NCBI GenBank assembly: GCA_017635515.1
Contig: JAGBLH010000012.1
Span: forward strand, 1-46,286
Origin: Selenomonas sp.
GTDB taxonomy: Bacteria > Bacillota > Negativicutes > Selenomonadales > Selenomonadaceae
Direction of reading: 5' to 3'
DNA length: 46,286 bases
This document shows, piece by piece, positions 15,468 through 24,442 of the stretch. The notes beneath the pieces are model-generated. The model made no database searches. It saw only the letters and a program-made list of their open reading frames with translations, and was not told where the DNA came from. Each line of letters starts with the position of its first letter. Position 1 is the first letter of the stretch. Made by a program: the position numbers and the translations under genes.

Positions 15468-17018
15468 TTGAATAGGCCTGCAAAAGAAATGATTTTGGTG
15501 CTGGACTTCGGTGGACAGTACAATCAGCTGATTGCCCGCCGGGTGCGCGAAGAGCATGTGTACTGCGAGGTGCACCCCCATACCCTGAGCCTGGAGAAGA
15601 TCAGGGAAATGGCACCTAAAGGCATTATCCTGACCGGCGGCCCCAACAGCGTGTATAAGAGCGAGTCTGCCACCTGCAGCCCCGAGCTTTTCAAGCTGGG
15701 CATTCCCGTGCTGGGCATCTGCTACGGCTCCCAGCTCATGGCGCACCTCCTGGGGGGCAAGGTGGATACGGCTCCCACCAGTGAGTATGGCAAGACCGAG
15801 GTGCAGGTGGACAAGTCTGCTTCCAAGCTGTTCCATGAAGTTGAGGGGACGACTGTCTGCTGGATGAGCCATACTGACTATATCGCCGCTGCTCCTGCAG
15901 GCTTCGAGGTCACGGCCCACACGCCTGTCTGCCCCGTGGCGGCCATGGAAAATGAGGCTGAGAAGCTCTACGCTGTGCAGTTCCACCCCGAGGTCATGCA
16001 CACGGTGCAGGGCAAGGTCATGCTGAAGAACTTCGTGTATGAGGTCTGCGGCTGCTCCGGCTCCTGGCAGATGGGCTCTTTCGTGCAGGAGACCATTGCC
16101 GGGCTCAAGGAGAAAATCGGTGCGGGCCGCGCTCTCTGCGCCCTGTCCGGCGGCGTGGATTCCTCCGTAGCGGCGGTGCTCATGTCCAAGGCCATCGGCA
16201 AGCAGCTCACCTGCGTCTTCGTTGACCACGGCCTGCTCAGAAAGGACGAGGGGGATCAGGTGGAGGCTGTCTTCGGCCCCAATGGCCCCTATGATGTGAA
16301 CTTCATCCGCGTCAACGCCAGGGATCGCTTCTATGCCAGGCTCAAGGGGGTTACGGAGCCTGAGGAGAAGCGGAAGATCATCGGCGAGGAATTCATCCGG
16401 GTCTTTGAGGAAGAGGCTAAGAAGATCGGTACTGTGGACTTCCTGGTGCAGGGCACCATTTACCCGGATGTGATAGAAAGCGGCCTGGGCAACTCTGCCA
16501 CCATCAAGTCCCACCACAATGTAGGCGGTCTGCCTGACTATGTAGACTTCAAGGAAATCGTGGAACCCCTGCGCCTGCTCTTCAAGGACGAGGTGCGCAC
16601 CGCAGGCCGCGAGCTGGGCATCCCCGAGTATCTGGTGAGCCGCCAGCCTTTCCCAGGGCCGGGCCTCGGCATCCGCATCATTGGCGATGTCACCGAGGAA
16701 AAGGTGAAGATTGTCCAGGAGGCAGACGCCATCTACCGTGAAGAAGTGGACAAGGCCGGCGTGAAAGGCCTGGGTCAGTACTTTGCCGCCCTCACCAACA
16801 TGCGCTCCGTAGGCGTCATGGGGGATGGCCGCACCTACGACTATGCCATTGCCCTGCGGGCGGTGATGACCAGCGACTTCATGACCGCTGAGAGCGCCCA
16901 GCTGCCCTGGGAAGTCCTCCAGAAGGTCACCAGCCGCATCGTCAACGAGGTCAAGGGCGTCAACCGCGTGCTTTATGATTGCACCGGCAAGCCGCCTGCT
17001 ACCATTGAGTTCGAGTAA
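15468..17018 (+). CDS. guaA: GMP synthase (glutamine-hydrolysing)
   Basis: This enzyme converts XMP, ATP and glutamine to GMP, the last step of guanine nucleotide synthesis, in the cytoplasm. The 516-residue protein has an N-terminal class I amidotransferase (nucleophile Cys85 in GICYGSQ; QFHPEV near 170). The ATP-pyrophosphatase domain has the P-loop SGGVDSS near 227. The C-terminal dimerisation domain contains [14 protein letters not shown] and ends with KPPATIEFE. The length is normal. I place the start at TTG 15468, which has GGGAGGAA 5 nt upstream; the track-length frame begins ten codons earlier without a site. It is transcribed alone and ends in a strong terminator. No purine riboswitch was recognised in the 217-bp upstream gap. 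Confidence 0.97.
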   Translation: MNRPAKEMILVLDFGGQYNQLIARRVREEHVYCEVHPHTLSLEKIREMAPKGIILTGGPNSVYKSESATCSPELFKLGIPVLGICYGSQLMAHLLGGKVDTAPTSEYGKTEVQVDKSASKLFHEVEGTTVCWMSHTDYIAAAPAGFEVTAHTPVCPVAAMENEAEKLYAVQFHPEVMHTVQGKVMLKNFVYEVCGCSGSWQMGSFVQETIAGLKEKIGAGRALCALSGGVDSSVAAVLMSKAIGKQLTCVFVDHGLLRKDEGDQVEAVFGPNGPYDVNFIRVNARDRFYARLKGVTEPEEKRKIIGEEFIRVFEEEAKKIGTVDFLVQGTIYPDVIESGLGNSATIKSHHNVGGLPDYVDFKEIVEPLRLLFKDEVRTAGRELGIPEYLVSRQPFPGPGLGIRIIGDVTEEKVKIVQEADAIYREEVDKAGVKGLGQYFAALTNMRSVGVMGDGRTYDYAIALRAVMTSDFMTAESAQLPWEVLQKVTSRIVNEVKGVNRVLYDCTGKPPATIEFE

Positions 17019-17032
17019 CAGCATAGCTTTGA

Positions 17033-17066
17033 AGCTCCGGCTTGCTTTGGCAGGCTGGGGCTTTTT
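17033..17066 (+). terminator. Rho-independent terminator of guaA
   Basis: A 13-bp stem (AGCTCCGGCTTGC with GCAGGCTGGGGCT, including G-T pairs), loop TTTG, then TTTTC. It starts 15 bp after the guaA stop. Confidence 0.9.
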
Positions 17067-17127
17067 CTTGCTAGATATTGCTTGCTGTATGTTTATGATT
17101 TATTTCATACAGTTTTCAGTTTTCTCC

Positions 17128-17250
17128 TTTTCATACCATATAAATTGTAGTATACTCATGGAGTTACTTTATTGTGCGCTTTTCAGGGCACAGTATATAT
17201 CCGTTATGGGCAGACACGCTGGCAAGTTCAGGCATGTCTGTTTTTAGTTT
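17128..17250 (+). promoter_or_regulatory. Probable hyf promoter and leader hairpin with U-tract (attenuator-like)
   Basis: TATACT at 17151-17156, with TTTTCA 17 bp upstream, is a candidate promoter. The leader then holds CAGACA (17211-17216) pairing with TGTCTG (17235-17240), with an inner CTG/CAG pair. TTTTTAGTTTTTA follows directly. This looks like an intrinsic terminator 40 nt before hyfB, with no gene before it on this strand, so it may control read-through. No known riboswitch class was recognised. Confidence 0.45.
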
Positions 17251-17281
17251 TTAGGTATTGGTATTATCTTAGGGGGTAGGC

Positions 17282-19291
17282 ATGGAACTTATATTTATTG
17301 CTCTGGGGATGTATGCCCTGGGGACATGTGCTTTGCTTTTGCCTGTCAGAGGAGAGCTTCTGGCCCATAGGGCGGGGACTCTTCTGGCGGCGGGGGCGAG
17401 TTTTCTGGTGTTTTTGGCGGCGGCGGACTATCTGCTGGGCTGGGGGCAGTTCTCCCTGCCCCAGGCGTGGCTGATTCCCTTTGCTGCCTTGGGGCAGTTC
17501 AGCCTGGCGGCTGACCTCTGGAGCGGATTCTTCCTGGCCTTGACAGGGCTTTCCGGTACAGCGGTGAGCATTTATGCCCTGGGCTATGCCGCCCATTACA
17601 AGGGGCAGCGGCTGGGCCTCCTGACCGGCCTTTGGAATCTCTTTATCCTTTCCATGGTGCTGGTGCTTATCGCCGGGGACGGCTTCACCTTTTTGGTGGC
17701 CTGGGAAGTGATGGCTCTCGCCTCCTTCCTGCTGGTGTACCATGAGAATGAGAAGAAGGCCACTGTGCAGGCGGCCTACCAGTACATGGTCATGACCCAT
17801 CTGGGCACGGCAGCCATCATGGCTTCCTTCTATTTGCTGGGCAGCGCTTCCGAGAGCCTGACCTTTGCTGATTTGGCCAAGAATGGCCTGACTGAGAATC
17901 TGCGCCATGTGGCCTTTGCCCTGGCCTTCCTCGGCTTTGCCCTGAAGTCCGGCCTCATGCCCTTGCATGTCTGGCTGCCCAACGCCCATCCGGCGGCTCC
18001 CAGCCATGTGTCCGCCCTCATGAGCGGCGTCATGCTGAAGGTGGCTGTCTACGGCTTTGGCCGCTTTGTCTTCCAGTTCCTGGGGGCGGAGGTCTTTTCC
18101 TATGGCCTTGTTGTCATGCTGGTGGGCCTTGTTTCCGCTTTCCTGGGGGTGCTCTATGCCACCATGGAAAAGGATATCAAGCGGATTCTGGCCTATTCCT
18201 CCGTGGAGAACATGGGCATCATCTTCACTGCCTTCGGAGCGGGCATGCTGCTCTACTCGCTGGGGCAGACCATGCTTTCTTTGGTGGCCTTTGGGGCGGT
18301 GCTGGTGCATTCCTTCAGCCACAGCCTGATGAAGAGCCTGCTCTTTATGAGTGCCGGGGCGGTCATGCACGCCACGGGCACCAAGAATATCGAGCAGCTG
18401 GGGGCGCTCTTGAAGAAGATGCCCTGGACCGGGGCTTTCACTCTGGTGGGCTGCATGGCCCTTTCCTCTCTGCCCTTCACCAGCGGCATTCTGGGGGAGT
18501 GGCTGACCCTGCAGTCCCTCATGTCCCTGGCTGACAGCGCGGGTAATCAGGGGCTGCGCCTGCTGGTCTTGCTGGCCTTCATTTTGATGGGGCTGACGGG
18601 GGCGCTGGCCCTTGGCTGCTTTGTGCGTTATTTCGGCGTGGCCTTTTTGGGTCGCCGCAGGAGCGGCGCGGTGCTGAACGCCCATGAGGCCAGCAATTCC
18701 ATGAAGATCGGCATGGGGATTGAGGCTGCCCTGATTGTCTTTATCGGGCTTTTCCCCGGTGAGCTTATCACAGTGGCCATGCGCACGCTGGGGACTGACT
18801 TCGGCAGTTTGCGGGGCGGTCTCTGGGGTGTCTTTTGGCTCAGGAACATGAGCGACTTGGCGGTCTACAGCCCTGTGCTGCTGCTTATCCTGGCGATTAT
18901 CTTGCTGGCACTGCTGGCACTGCCCTTGATGGGGGAGAAGGTCTTTGCACAGCGTGAAATCACCTGGAACTGCGGTACCTTGCCCACCCGCCGTCAGCAG
19001 TATACGGCCACGGGCCTTTCCAAGCCTCTGCGCCGGGCCTTTACCTCTATCCTGCGTCCCCGCAGGGAGCGGATTTTCCTTACCAAGGAACACGCTTATT
19101 TCGGCAGGAGGCTGGAATACCGCCTGAGCCTGCCGGAGCATTTCGAGCGGCTGCTCTATCAGCCGGCCGAGCACCTGCTGGTGCGCCTGGCTGATGGCCT
19201 GCGGGTGGTACAGCAGGGCAGTGTGCGCCTTTATATCGGTTATACTATGCTGGCCATGGTGCTGGTACTTATCTGGGGGTGGGCTGAATGA
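17282..19291 (+). CDS. hyfB: Hydrogenase-4 type antiporter-like subunit HyfB
   Basis: This is a 669-residue polytopic inner-membrane protein of the NuoL/MrpA antiporter-like family, close to the length of E. coli HyfB/HycC. It is thought to carry protons or sodium in group 4 hydrogenase-type complexes. Seen: many hydrophobic helices, the core motif VAWEVMALASFLLV near 140, the broken-helix lysine region FALKSGLMPLHVWLPNAHPAAPSHVSALMSGVMLKVAVYG near 217-258, and EKDIKRILAYSSVENMGII near 297. It is the first gene of a six-gene operon. The start ATG follows GGGGGTAGGC, and the stop overlaps the hyfC start. Confidence 0.9.
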   Translation: MELIFIALGMYALGTCALLLPVRGELLAHRAGTLLAAGASFLVFLAAADYLLGWGQFSLPQAWLIPFAALGQFSLAADLWSGFFLALTGLSGTAVSIYALGYAAHYKGQRLGLLTGLWNLFILSMVLVLIAGDGFTFLVAWEVMALASFLLVYHENEKKATVQAAYQYMVMTHLGTAAIMASFYLLGSASESLTFADLAKNGLTENLRHVAFALAFLGFALKSGLMPLHVWLPNAHPAAPSHVSALMSGVMLKVAVYGFGRFVFQFLGAEVFSYGLVVMLVGLVSAFLGVLYATMEKDIKRILAYSSVENMGIIFTAFGAGMLLYSLGQTMLSLVAFGAVLVHSFSHSLMKSLLFMSAGAVMHATGTKNIEQLGALLKKMPWTGAFTLVGCMALSSLPFTSGILGEWLTLQSLMSLADSAGNQGLRLLVLLAFILMGLTGALALGCFVRYFGVAFLGRRRSGAVLNAHEASNSMKIGMGIEAALIVFIGLFPGELITVAMRTLGTDFGSLRGGLWGVFWLRNMSDLAVYSPVLLLILAIILLALLALPLMGEKVFAQREITWNCGTLPTRRQQYTATGLSKPLRRAFTSILRPRRERIFLTKEHAYFGRRLEYRLSLPEHFERLLYQPAEHLLVRLADGLRVVQQGSVRLYIGYTMLAMVLVLIWGWAE

Positions 19292-20178
19292 TGAATGAAA
19301 TAGGACTCCTGCTGGGAGCGAAACTCTTGCAGGCCATGCCCCTGCTTCTGCTGGCGCCCTTGGTGGCTGGCATCATCAACAAGGTTAAGGCCGTACTGCA
19401 GAAACGGCAGGGAGCCAGCATCTTCCAGGAGTATTTTGACCTCTATAAATGGTGGCGGCGTGAGACGATCCTCACCCCCTATACCAGCTATATCTTTATC
19501 CTGGCCCCTGTGCTATACCTCCTGACCAGCCTGATGGGGGCGGCTATGGTGGGATACCTTGACGGCAGCTTTGCCATGGGGGATGCCTTCATCTTCGTCT
19601 GCATCCTGGCTCTGGGACGCTTCTTCATGACCCTGGGCTCCATGGACTCTGCCACGGCCTTTGGCGGCATGGGCAGCTCCCGTGAGATTTACATTTCCGT
19701 GCTGGTGGAGCCGGCAGTGATGCTGGCGGTGCTCTTGAATGCTTCCCGCTACGGCTCTACCACCCTTTCACGCATGGCTATCGACTACGGGCATATCTAC
19801 TTCACCCTGCCCACGGTGCTGGCCTGTGTGGCTTTCTTCCTCATCATGCTGGCAGAGAACTGCCGCTTGCCGGTGGATAACCCGGACACCCATCTGGAGC
19901 TCACCATGATTCACGAGTGCATGACCCTGGAGTATTCCGGGCGCCTCCTGAGCTATATCCACCTGGGCAGCATGGTGCGCCTGATGGTGTTCCTGGTGCT
20001 CTGGGGCAATCTCTACCTGCCACTGGCTATACCTCTGGCAGTGAAGGTGCTGCTGGGGGCCCTGCTCATCGGCCTCATTGAAACCCTGGTGAACAAGATG
20101 CGCCTTTTCAAGGTGCGGATTTATCTGTCTGCTGCCGTGGTGCTCTTGATGGTGGCCTTTATGGCGGAAGCGTGGTAA
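19288..20178 (+). CDS. hyfC: Hydrogenase-4 type membrane subunit HyfC (NuoH-like)
   Basis: This is a 296-residue membrane protein of the NuoH/HycD family that anchors the soluble hydrogenase-like module to the membrane arm. Seen: about eight hydrophobic helices; KVKAVLQKRQGASIFQEYFDLYKWWRRET (~32-60), the conserved loop after helix 1; and ENCRLPVDNPDTHLELTMIHECMTLEYSG (~190-218), the acidic loop lining the quinone-like cavity in relatives. The length matches the family. The start overlaps the hyfB stop (ATGATGA); either ATG 19288 or 19291 could serve. Translation is probably coupled. Confidence 0.92.
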   Translation: MMNEIGLLLGAKLLQAMPLLLLAPLVAGIINKVKAVLQKRQGASIFQEYFDLYKWWRRETILTPYTSYIFILAPVLYLLTSLMGAAMVGYLDGSFAMGDAFIFVCILALGRFFMTLGSMDSATAFGGMGSSREIYISVLVEPAVMLAVLLNASRYGSTTLSRMAIDYGHIYFTLPTVLACVAFFLIMLAENCRLPVDNPDTHLELTMIHECMTLEYSGRLLSYIHLGSMVRLMVFLVLWGNLYLPLAIPLAVKVLLGALLIGLIETLVNKMRLFKVRIYLSAAVVLLMVAFMAEAW

Positions 20179-20188
20179 GGAAGGAGAA

Positions 20189-20815
20189 ATGATGAACGAG
20201 TTAGTTATTTTCCTGATCCTTGCGGTGTTGCTGCAGACGAGGATCATGGACCTGCGGCGCTCTGTGTACTGCCTGGCCTTTCAGTCCTGCCTGCTGGCCG
20301 GCGCCTGTCTGATTGTGGGGCTGGTGCATGGAGGCGTGCATCTGGTGCCGGCGCTTTTGACCCTGTTGATCAAAGTTGTTTTTATTCCCGGGGCTATCCT
20401 GAGGCTGATTGGCAAGCTTACGGATGAAAGGGAAATCATTTCTGATATCAATGTGAATTATTCCACTTTGGCAGCTGCTTTCTTTTTAGTGATAGGTTAT
20501 GTGCTTGTAGATGGAATAGGGGCGGCTCCTGCCAGCCGTGATGTCATTGCCGCTTCAATCTTCATGATTCTCACGGGACTTTCCCTGATGGTCATGAGGA
20601 AGCGGGCCATCATGCAGATGTGCGGCCTTATCACCATGGAAAACGGCATTTACCTGCTGGGCCTGTTCGTCACCGAGGGGCTGCCCCTGATCGTGGAACT
20701 GGGCGTGTTCCTGGATGTGCTGATTGCCGTGGTGGTGCTGGTGATACTTACGAGCCGCATGAGCCTGTCTTTTATGACTACGGACACCACTGTGATGAAG
20801 AAGCTGAAAGGTTAA
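20189..20815 (+). CDS. hyfE: Hydrogenase-4 type membrane subunit HyfE
   Basis: This is a 208-residue integral membrane protein of the HyfE family (NuoK-like part). It has about six hydrophobic helices and no extramembrane domain. A typical stretch is MQMCGLITMENGIYLLGLFVTEGLPLIVELGVFLDVL (~150-186), with the buried Glu residues expected of NuoK-like subunits. The length is near that of E. coli HyfE. The ATG follows AAGGAGAA, 10 bp after the hyfC stop. The order hyfC-hyfE shows that hyfD, present in E. coli, is missing here. Confidence 0.88.
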   Translation: MMNELVIFLILAVLLQTRIMDLRRSVYCLAFQSCLLAGACLIVGLVHGGVHLVPALLTLLIKVVFIPGAILRLIGKLTDEREIISDINVNYSTLAAAFFLVIGYVLVDGIGAAPASRDVIAASIFMILTGLSLMVMRKRAIMQMCGLITMENGIYLLGLFVTEGLPLIVELGVFLDVLIAVVVLVILTSRMSLSFMTTDTTVMKKLKG

Positions 20816-20827
20816 AGGAAAGGGGAT

Positions 20828-22339
20828 ATGATGGAATCTATGTTTTCGATACAGGAGCTGCTGGATTTTGTGCTCCTTCTGCCCCTGGCTTTCAGCCTGC
20901 TGGCGGCTTCGGGCTTCTTCAAGGGAGGCCTCTTGCACTGGGCTGACCGTTTGACAGCCACTTTGGTGGCGGCAGCGGTCTGGCAGATTGTCCTGCTGTT
21001 CCCGGCGGAAAGCGCCATCCATGAGAGCTTTATCTATCTGGATGCCCTGAGCCTCTGGATGCTTTTGATACTGGCGCTCTTGTATGTGGCCTTTTCCTGG
21101 ACCAGCAAGGCCTACCTGGAGCGCGATACCAATATCCGCTACGGGTACCTGCGCCGTTTCTCCCATCTGGAGGGCCGCTTTTACGCCCTGTCCCACCTGT
21201 TTGTCTGGACCATGATGCTGGTGGTGCTGGTGGACAACATGGGCCTCATGTGGGTAGCCATCGAGGCCACCACCCTGATTTCCGCCTTGCTGGTGGCTTT
21301 CAAGTTCACCCGCACCTCTTTGGAAGCGGCCTGGAAATATGTCATGGTCTGCACCGTGGGCATCTGCCTGGCCCTCTTGGGCACTATCCTGCTCTATGAC
21401 GCCCAGCTGCAGGCCCTGGGCTCTGAGCTGGCGTTGGACTTTGCCCAGCTGGCCGAGCATGGCAAGGAGCTGCCTGAGGGCCTTGCCAAGATTGCCTTCG
21501 CCTTCCTCTTTGTGGGCTATGGCACGAAGATTGGCCTGGCGCCCATGCATGCCTGGCTGCCGGATGCCCATTCCGAGGCTCCGGCCCTCACCAGCGGCCT
21601 GCTCTCCGGCGCGCTCTGCATCTGCGCCCTCTATGTGCTGCTGCGGGCGGTGATCATCCTGCTGCCCGCCGTGGGCGTGGACTTCATGTCGAGCCTGTTC
21701 CTGTTTTTCGGCCTGTTCACCATTGCCCTGGCTGTGCCCTTCGTGGTGGTGCAGCGGGATATCAAGCGCATGCTGGCTTATTCCTCTATGGAGAACTTCG
21801 GCCTCATGGCGGCGGGCTTCGGCCTGTTCCTGCCCTTGGCAGCCAAAGCAGCGTTGCTGCACATGATGAATCATGCTCTCATCAAGTATGCCCTCTTTTA
21901 TCTGGCGGGCACTATCATGGAAACTTACGCTACGAAAAATATGATGCGCATCCATGGCATGATTGCCCAGGCACCGCGCACGGCCTTCTTCTTCCTGCTG
22001 GCTATCGTGGGCATTCTGGGCATGCCGCCCATGGGCATTTTCTTCAGCAAGTTCTACCTGCTGCAGGGGTTCTTTGCGGGCGGCTCTCCTGCTCTGGGAG
22101 TGCTGGCGCTGGCTCTCTTGGCTGGCATGCTCATCGGCATTCTCTACCATGCCCTGCGCATGGTGGGAGGAAAGCCCCACCGCAAGGCGGCAGGTGAGCT
22201 TCTGGGCCGCCTGGATACGGCGGTGGTAGTGGCCCTGCTGGCCTTCAGCGGCGTGCTGGGCGCTTTCCTGCCAGAATTGGGGCAGCTTGACAGTCTGCTG
22301 AGTGCGGCGGCTGAGATTGTGATGAAAGGGGTGGCCTGA
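20828..22339 (+). CDS. hyfF: Hydrogenase-4 type antiporter-like subunit HyfF
   Basis: This is a 503-residue second antiporter-like subunit (NuoN/NuoL family). Seen: VAIEATTLISALLVAFKF (~141-158), GTKIGLAPMHAWLPDAHSEAPALTSGLLSGAL (~232-263) with the conserved Lys, and QRDIKRMLAYSSMENFGLMAAG (~313-334). There are thirteen to fourteen probable helices. Together with HyfB it would give the complex two ion channels, which fits an energy-conserving machine. It lies 12 bp after hyfE and its stop overlaps the hyfG start (TGATG). The length is normal. Confidence 0.9.
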   Translation: MMESMFSIQELLDFVLLLPLAFSLLAASGFFKGGLLHWADRLTATLVAAAVWQIVLLFPAESAIHESFIYLDALSLWMLLILALLYVAFSWTSKAYLERDTNIRYGYLRRFSHLEGRFYALSHLFVWTMMLVVLVDNMGLMWVAIEATTLISALLVAFKFTRTSLEAAWKYVMVCTVGICLALLGTILLYDAQLQALGSELALDFAQLAEHGKELPEGLAKIAFAFLFVGYGTKIGLAPMHAWLPDAHSEAPALTSGLLSGALCICALYVLLRAVIILLPAVGVDFMSSLFLFFGLFTIALAVPFVVVQRDIKRMLAYSSMENFGLMAAGFGLFLPLAAKAALLHMMNHALIKYALFYLAGTIMETYATKNMMRIHGMIAQAPRTAFFFLLAIVGILGMPPMGIFFSKFYLLQGFFAGGSPALGVLALALLAGMLIGILYHALRMVGGKPHRKAAGELLGRLDTAVVVALLAFSGVLGAFLPELGQLDSLLSAAAEIVMKGVA

Positions 22340-23844
22340 TGGAACTGAAAATCAAAGAAATATCTGCTGGTGAACTCCTTTCTGAGGCTAAAGCCTATAG
22401 CGAAGGGGGGAGGCATCCCCTCACCGCCATGTTCGGCAGGGACGAGAGACATAACGGCGGCGGCTTTTCCGTCTACGCGGTGTTCGAGTTCCCTGAGACC
22501 AGGGAGCACCGGGCACTGAAGGCAGTGCTGGCAGAGGGAGAAACTAGCTTTGCCAGCCTTTCCCATGCCCTTCCTGCCGCCTCCTGGTTTGAGCGGGAGA
22601 TTCAGGATATGTTCGGCCTTGTGGCAGAGAATCACCCTGACCCCCGTCCGCTGGTGCTGCATGAGAACTTCCCCAAGGGATTCCACCCCTTGAGGAAGGA
22701 CGCGCCCCAAGAAGTGCCTTTTATCGAGGGCAAGCATACCCATATGCACACGGCAGGGGGCGAGGGCACCTTCCAGGTGCCCGTCGGGCCTATCCATGCG
22801 GGCATCATCGAGCCGGGACACTTCCGCTTCAGCCAGGCGGGGGAGAGCATGCTGCAGCTGGATGCCAAGCTGTTCTACACCCACAGGGGGCTGGAAAAGA
22901 CCATGGAGGGCAAGACTGCCCTGGAGGCCCTGCCTATAGTTGAGCGTATCTGCGGCGCCTGCACGGCAGCCAATACCTGGAGCTACTGCCAGGCAGTGGA
23001 AACGGCCTCCGGTACGGCAGTGCCCCGCCGGGCAGAAATCCTTCGCACTTTTATACTGGAAATTGAGCGCATTACCAACCATGTGGGTGATTTGGGCAAT
23101 ATCCCCGCCGGGGTGGGCTTCTCCTTTGCGGTGAGCATCGGCACCCGGGCCAAGGAAATGATGATGCGCCTGCAGGACAGCCTGACGGGGAACCGCTTCC
23201 TCAGGGGGTTCTTCGTCCCTGGCGGCACAGCCAGGGATTTCACTGCTGAGGCCTGTGCCCAGGCAGCCGAGGTGTTGCGAGAAGTGGAGAAGAACGTCCT
23301 GGACCTTGAGCGCATCTTCGCCCAGCAGGACGGCTTCCAGGACCGTGTCCGCACCACGGGCATCGTGCGGAACAAGACCGCCAGAGATTTGGCCATGGTA
23401 GGCGTAGGAGCCAGAGCCAGCGGCTATGCCCATGACAGCCGGGCAGATTTTGGCTATGGCGTATATCCGGAACTTTCCCTCAAAGTGGTTACGGAAAACA
23501 GCGGCGATGTGGCGGCCAGGATTTTGGTGCGCATCGGCGAGCTGAAGGAATCCTTCCGCCTGGCCTTTGCCTTGCTGGAAATGCTGGGCAGGGAGCAGGG
23601 GGAGCATCGCACAGAGCTTGGCACTCCCCAAGGGGAGGCTGCAGGCCTCAGCGAATCCGCTCGGGGCAGCAGCTTCTGCTATGTGGCCTTTGATAAAGAA
23701 GGACGCCTTGACCGCATCTTCGTGCGCAGCGCCTCCTATGCCAACTGGCCGGCGCTGCCCATTGCCGTGCAGGGGGATATCATCCCGGATTTTCCCTTGA
23801 TCAACAAGAGCTTCGAGCTTTGCTACGCTTGTCTGGACAGGTAG
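22339..23844 (+). CDS. hyfG: Hydrogenase-4 type large subunit HyfG, altered active-site motifs
   Basis: This is a 501-residue fusion of a NuoC-like domain (~1-125; WFEREIQDMFGL at 83-94) and a [NiFe]-hydrogenase-type large subunit (~145-501). GPIHAGIIEPGHFRF (150-164) is typical of Hyf/Ehr-type large subunits. The first metal motif is RICGACTAAN (203-212), which keeps Cys205 and Cys208 but has Asn where most have His. The last is ELCYACLDR (493-501), which keeps Cys495 and Cys498 but replaces the usual DPC with ELC. The protein ends at this Arg, so there is no maturation peptide to cleave. ESARGSS keeps the canopy Arg region. All four cysteine ligands suggest a metal site, but H2 activity is uncertain. 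Confidence 0.88.
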   Translation: MELKIKEISAGELLSEAKAYSEGGRHPLTAMFGRDERHNGGGFSVYAVFEFPETREHRALKAVLAEGETSFASLSHALPAASWFEREIQDMFGLVAENHPDPRPLVLHENFPKGFHPLRKDAPQEVPFIEGKHTHMHTAGGEGTFQVPVGPIHAGIIEPGHFRFSQAGESMLQLDAKLFYTHRGLEKTMEGKTALEALPIVERICGACTAANTWSYCQAVETASGTAVPRRAEILRTFILEIERITNHVGDLGNIPAGVGFSFAVSIGTRAKEMMMRLQDSLTGNRFLRGFFVPGGTARDFTAEACAQAAEVLREVEKNVLDLERIFAQQDGFQDRVRTTGIVRNKTARDLAMVGVGARASGYAHDSRADFGYGVYPELSLKVVTENSGDVAARILVRIGELKESFRLAFALLEMLGREQGEHRTELGTPQGEAAGLSESARGSSFCYVAFDKEGRLDRIFVRSASYANWPALPIAVQGDIIPDFPLINKSFELCYACLDR

Positions 23845-23853
23845 GAGGAAAGT

Positions 23854-24390
23854 ATGCTGAAATTATTAGAACGCCTGCTGAAGGACAAGGTGGCTACGGA
23901 GACCGTCACCTTCAAAGAGGGGGAGGCCATGCCCTACCTGCCGGACGGCACGGTGGTGACGGCGGATATCATCAAAAGCCGCCTGGGACGCTCCCTGCAT
24001 GTGCGGCATCTGGACGCCGGCTCTTGCAATGCCTGCGACTTTGAGATGGGGGCGCTGTCCAATCCATACTACGACCTGCACCGCTACGGCATCCACTTCG
24101 ATGCCAGCCCCCGCCATGCAGATCTCTTGATGGTCACCGGCGTGGTCACCAGGAATCTGGCAGAGGCCCTGAAGCGTTCCTATGAAGCCATGCCTGAGCC
24201 ACGCCTGGTCATGGCCTGTGGCGACTGCGCCATAAATGGCGGTGTCTACGGCGAAAGCTACGCCATTGTAGGCCCTGCAGAGAAGGTAGTCCCCGTGGAC
24301 ATCTACGTCCCCGGCTGCCCCCCGCGCCCCAATGTGATGATTGCAGGATTGATTGCGGCAGCGGATATGCTGGCGGAGAAATTGAAGTAA
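23854..24390 (+). CDS. hyfI: Hydrogenase-4 type small subunit HyfI (NuoB-like)
   Basis: This is a 178-residue iron-sulfur subunit of the NuoB/HycG family that passes electrons to or from the large subunit through one [4Fe-4S] cluster. Ligand candidates are Cys58 and Cys61 (GSCNACDFE), Cys125 in ACGDCAINGG, and Cys155 in PGCPPRP. The ~45 N-terminal residues lack cysteines, so no extra cluster is added. E. coli HyfI is longer, so this is a compact form. It is the last gene of the operon, 9 bp after hyfG with GGAGGAA, and is followed by a strong terminator. No HyfA or HyfH ferredoxin-like gene is present. Confidence 0.92.
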   Translation: MLKLLERLLKDKVATETVTFKEGEAMPYLPDGTVVTADIIKSRLGRSLHVRHLDAGSCNACDFEMGALSNPYYDLHRYGIHFDASPRHADLLMVTGVVTRNLAEALKRSYEAMPEPRLVMACGDCAINGGVYGESYAIVGPAEKVVPVDIYVPGCPPRPNVMIAGLIAAADMLAEKLK

Positions 24391-24395
24391 CGCAA

Positions 24396-24426
24396 AAAAA
24401 CGGAAGGAGTGATTCCTTCCGTTTTT
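24396..24426. terminator. Bidirectional terminator between hyfI and deoD
   Basis: A 13-bp perfect stem AAAAACGGAAGGA / TCCTTCCGTTTTT with a 5-nt loop gives a U-tract on both strands. It lies between the converging ends of hyfI and deoD. Confidence 0.92.
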
Positions 24427-24442
24427 GGCGTTATGGTAGATT

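Noticed and set aside
15414..17024. 536-codon open frame antisense to guaA
   Set aside because: GC-rich genes leave open antisense frames. This one mirrors guaA exactly, is rich in His, Gly and Leu, has no ribosome site and matches no family.
17264..19174. 636-codon open frame antisense to hyfB
   Set aside because: The composition is dominated by Gln, His and Gly from reversed membrane-protein codons. hyfB on the plus strand explains the region fully.
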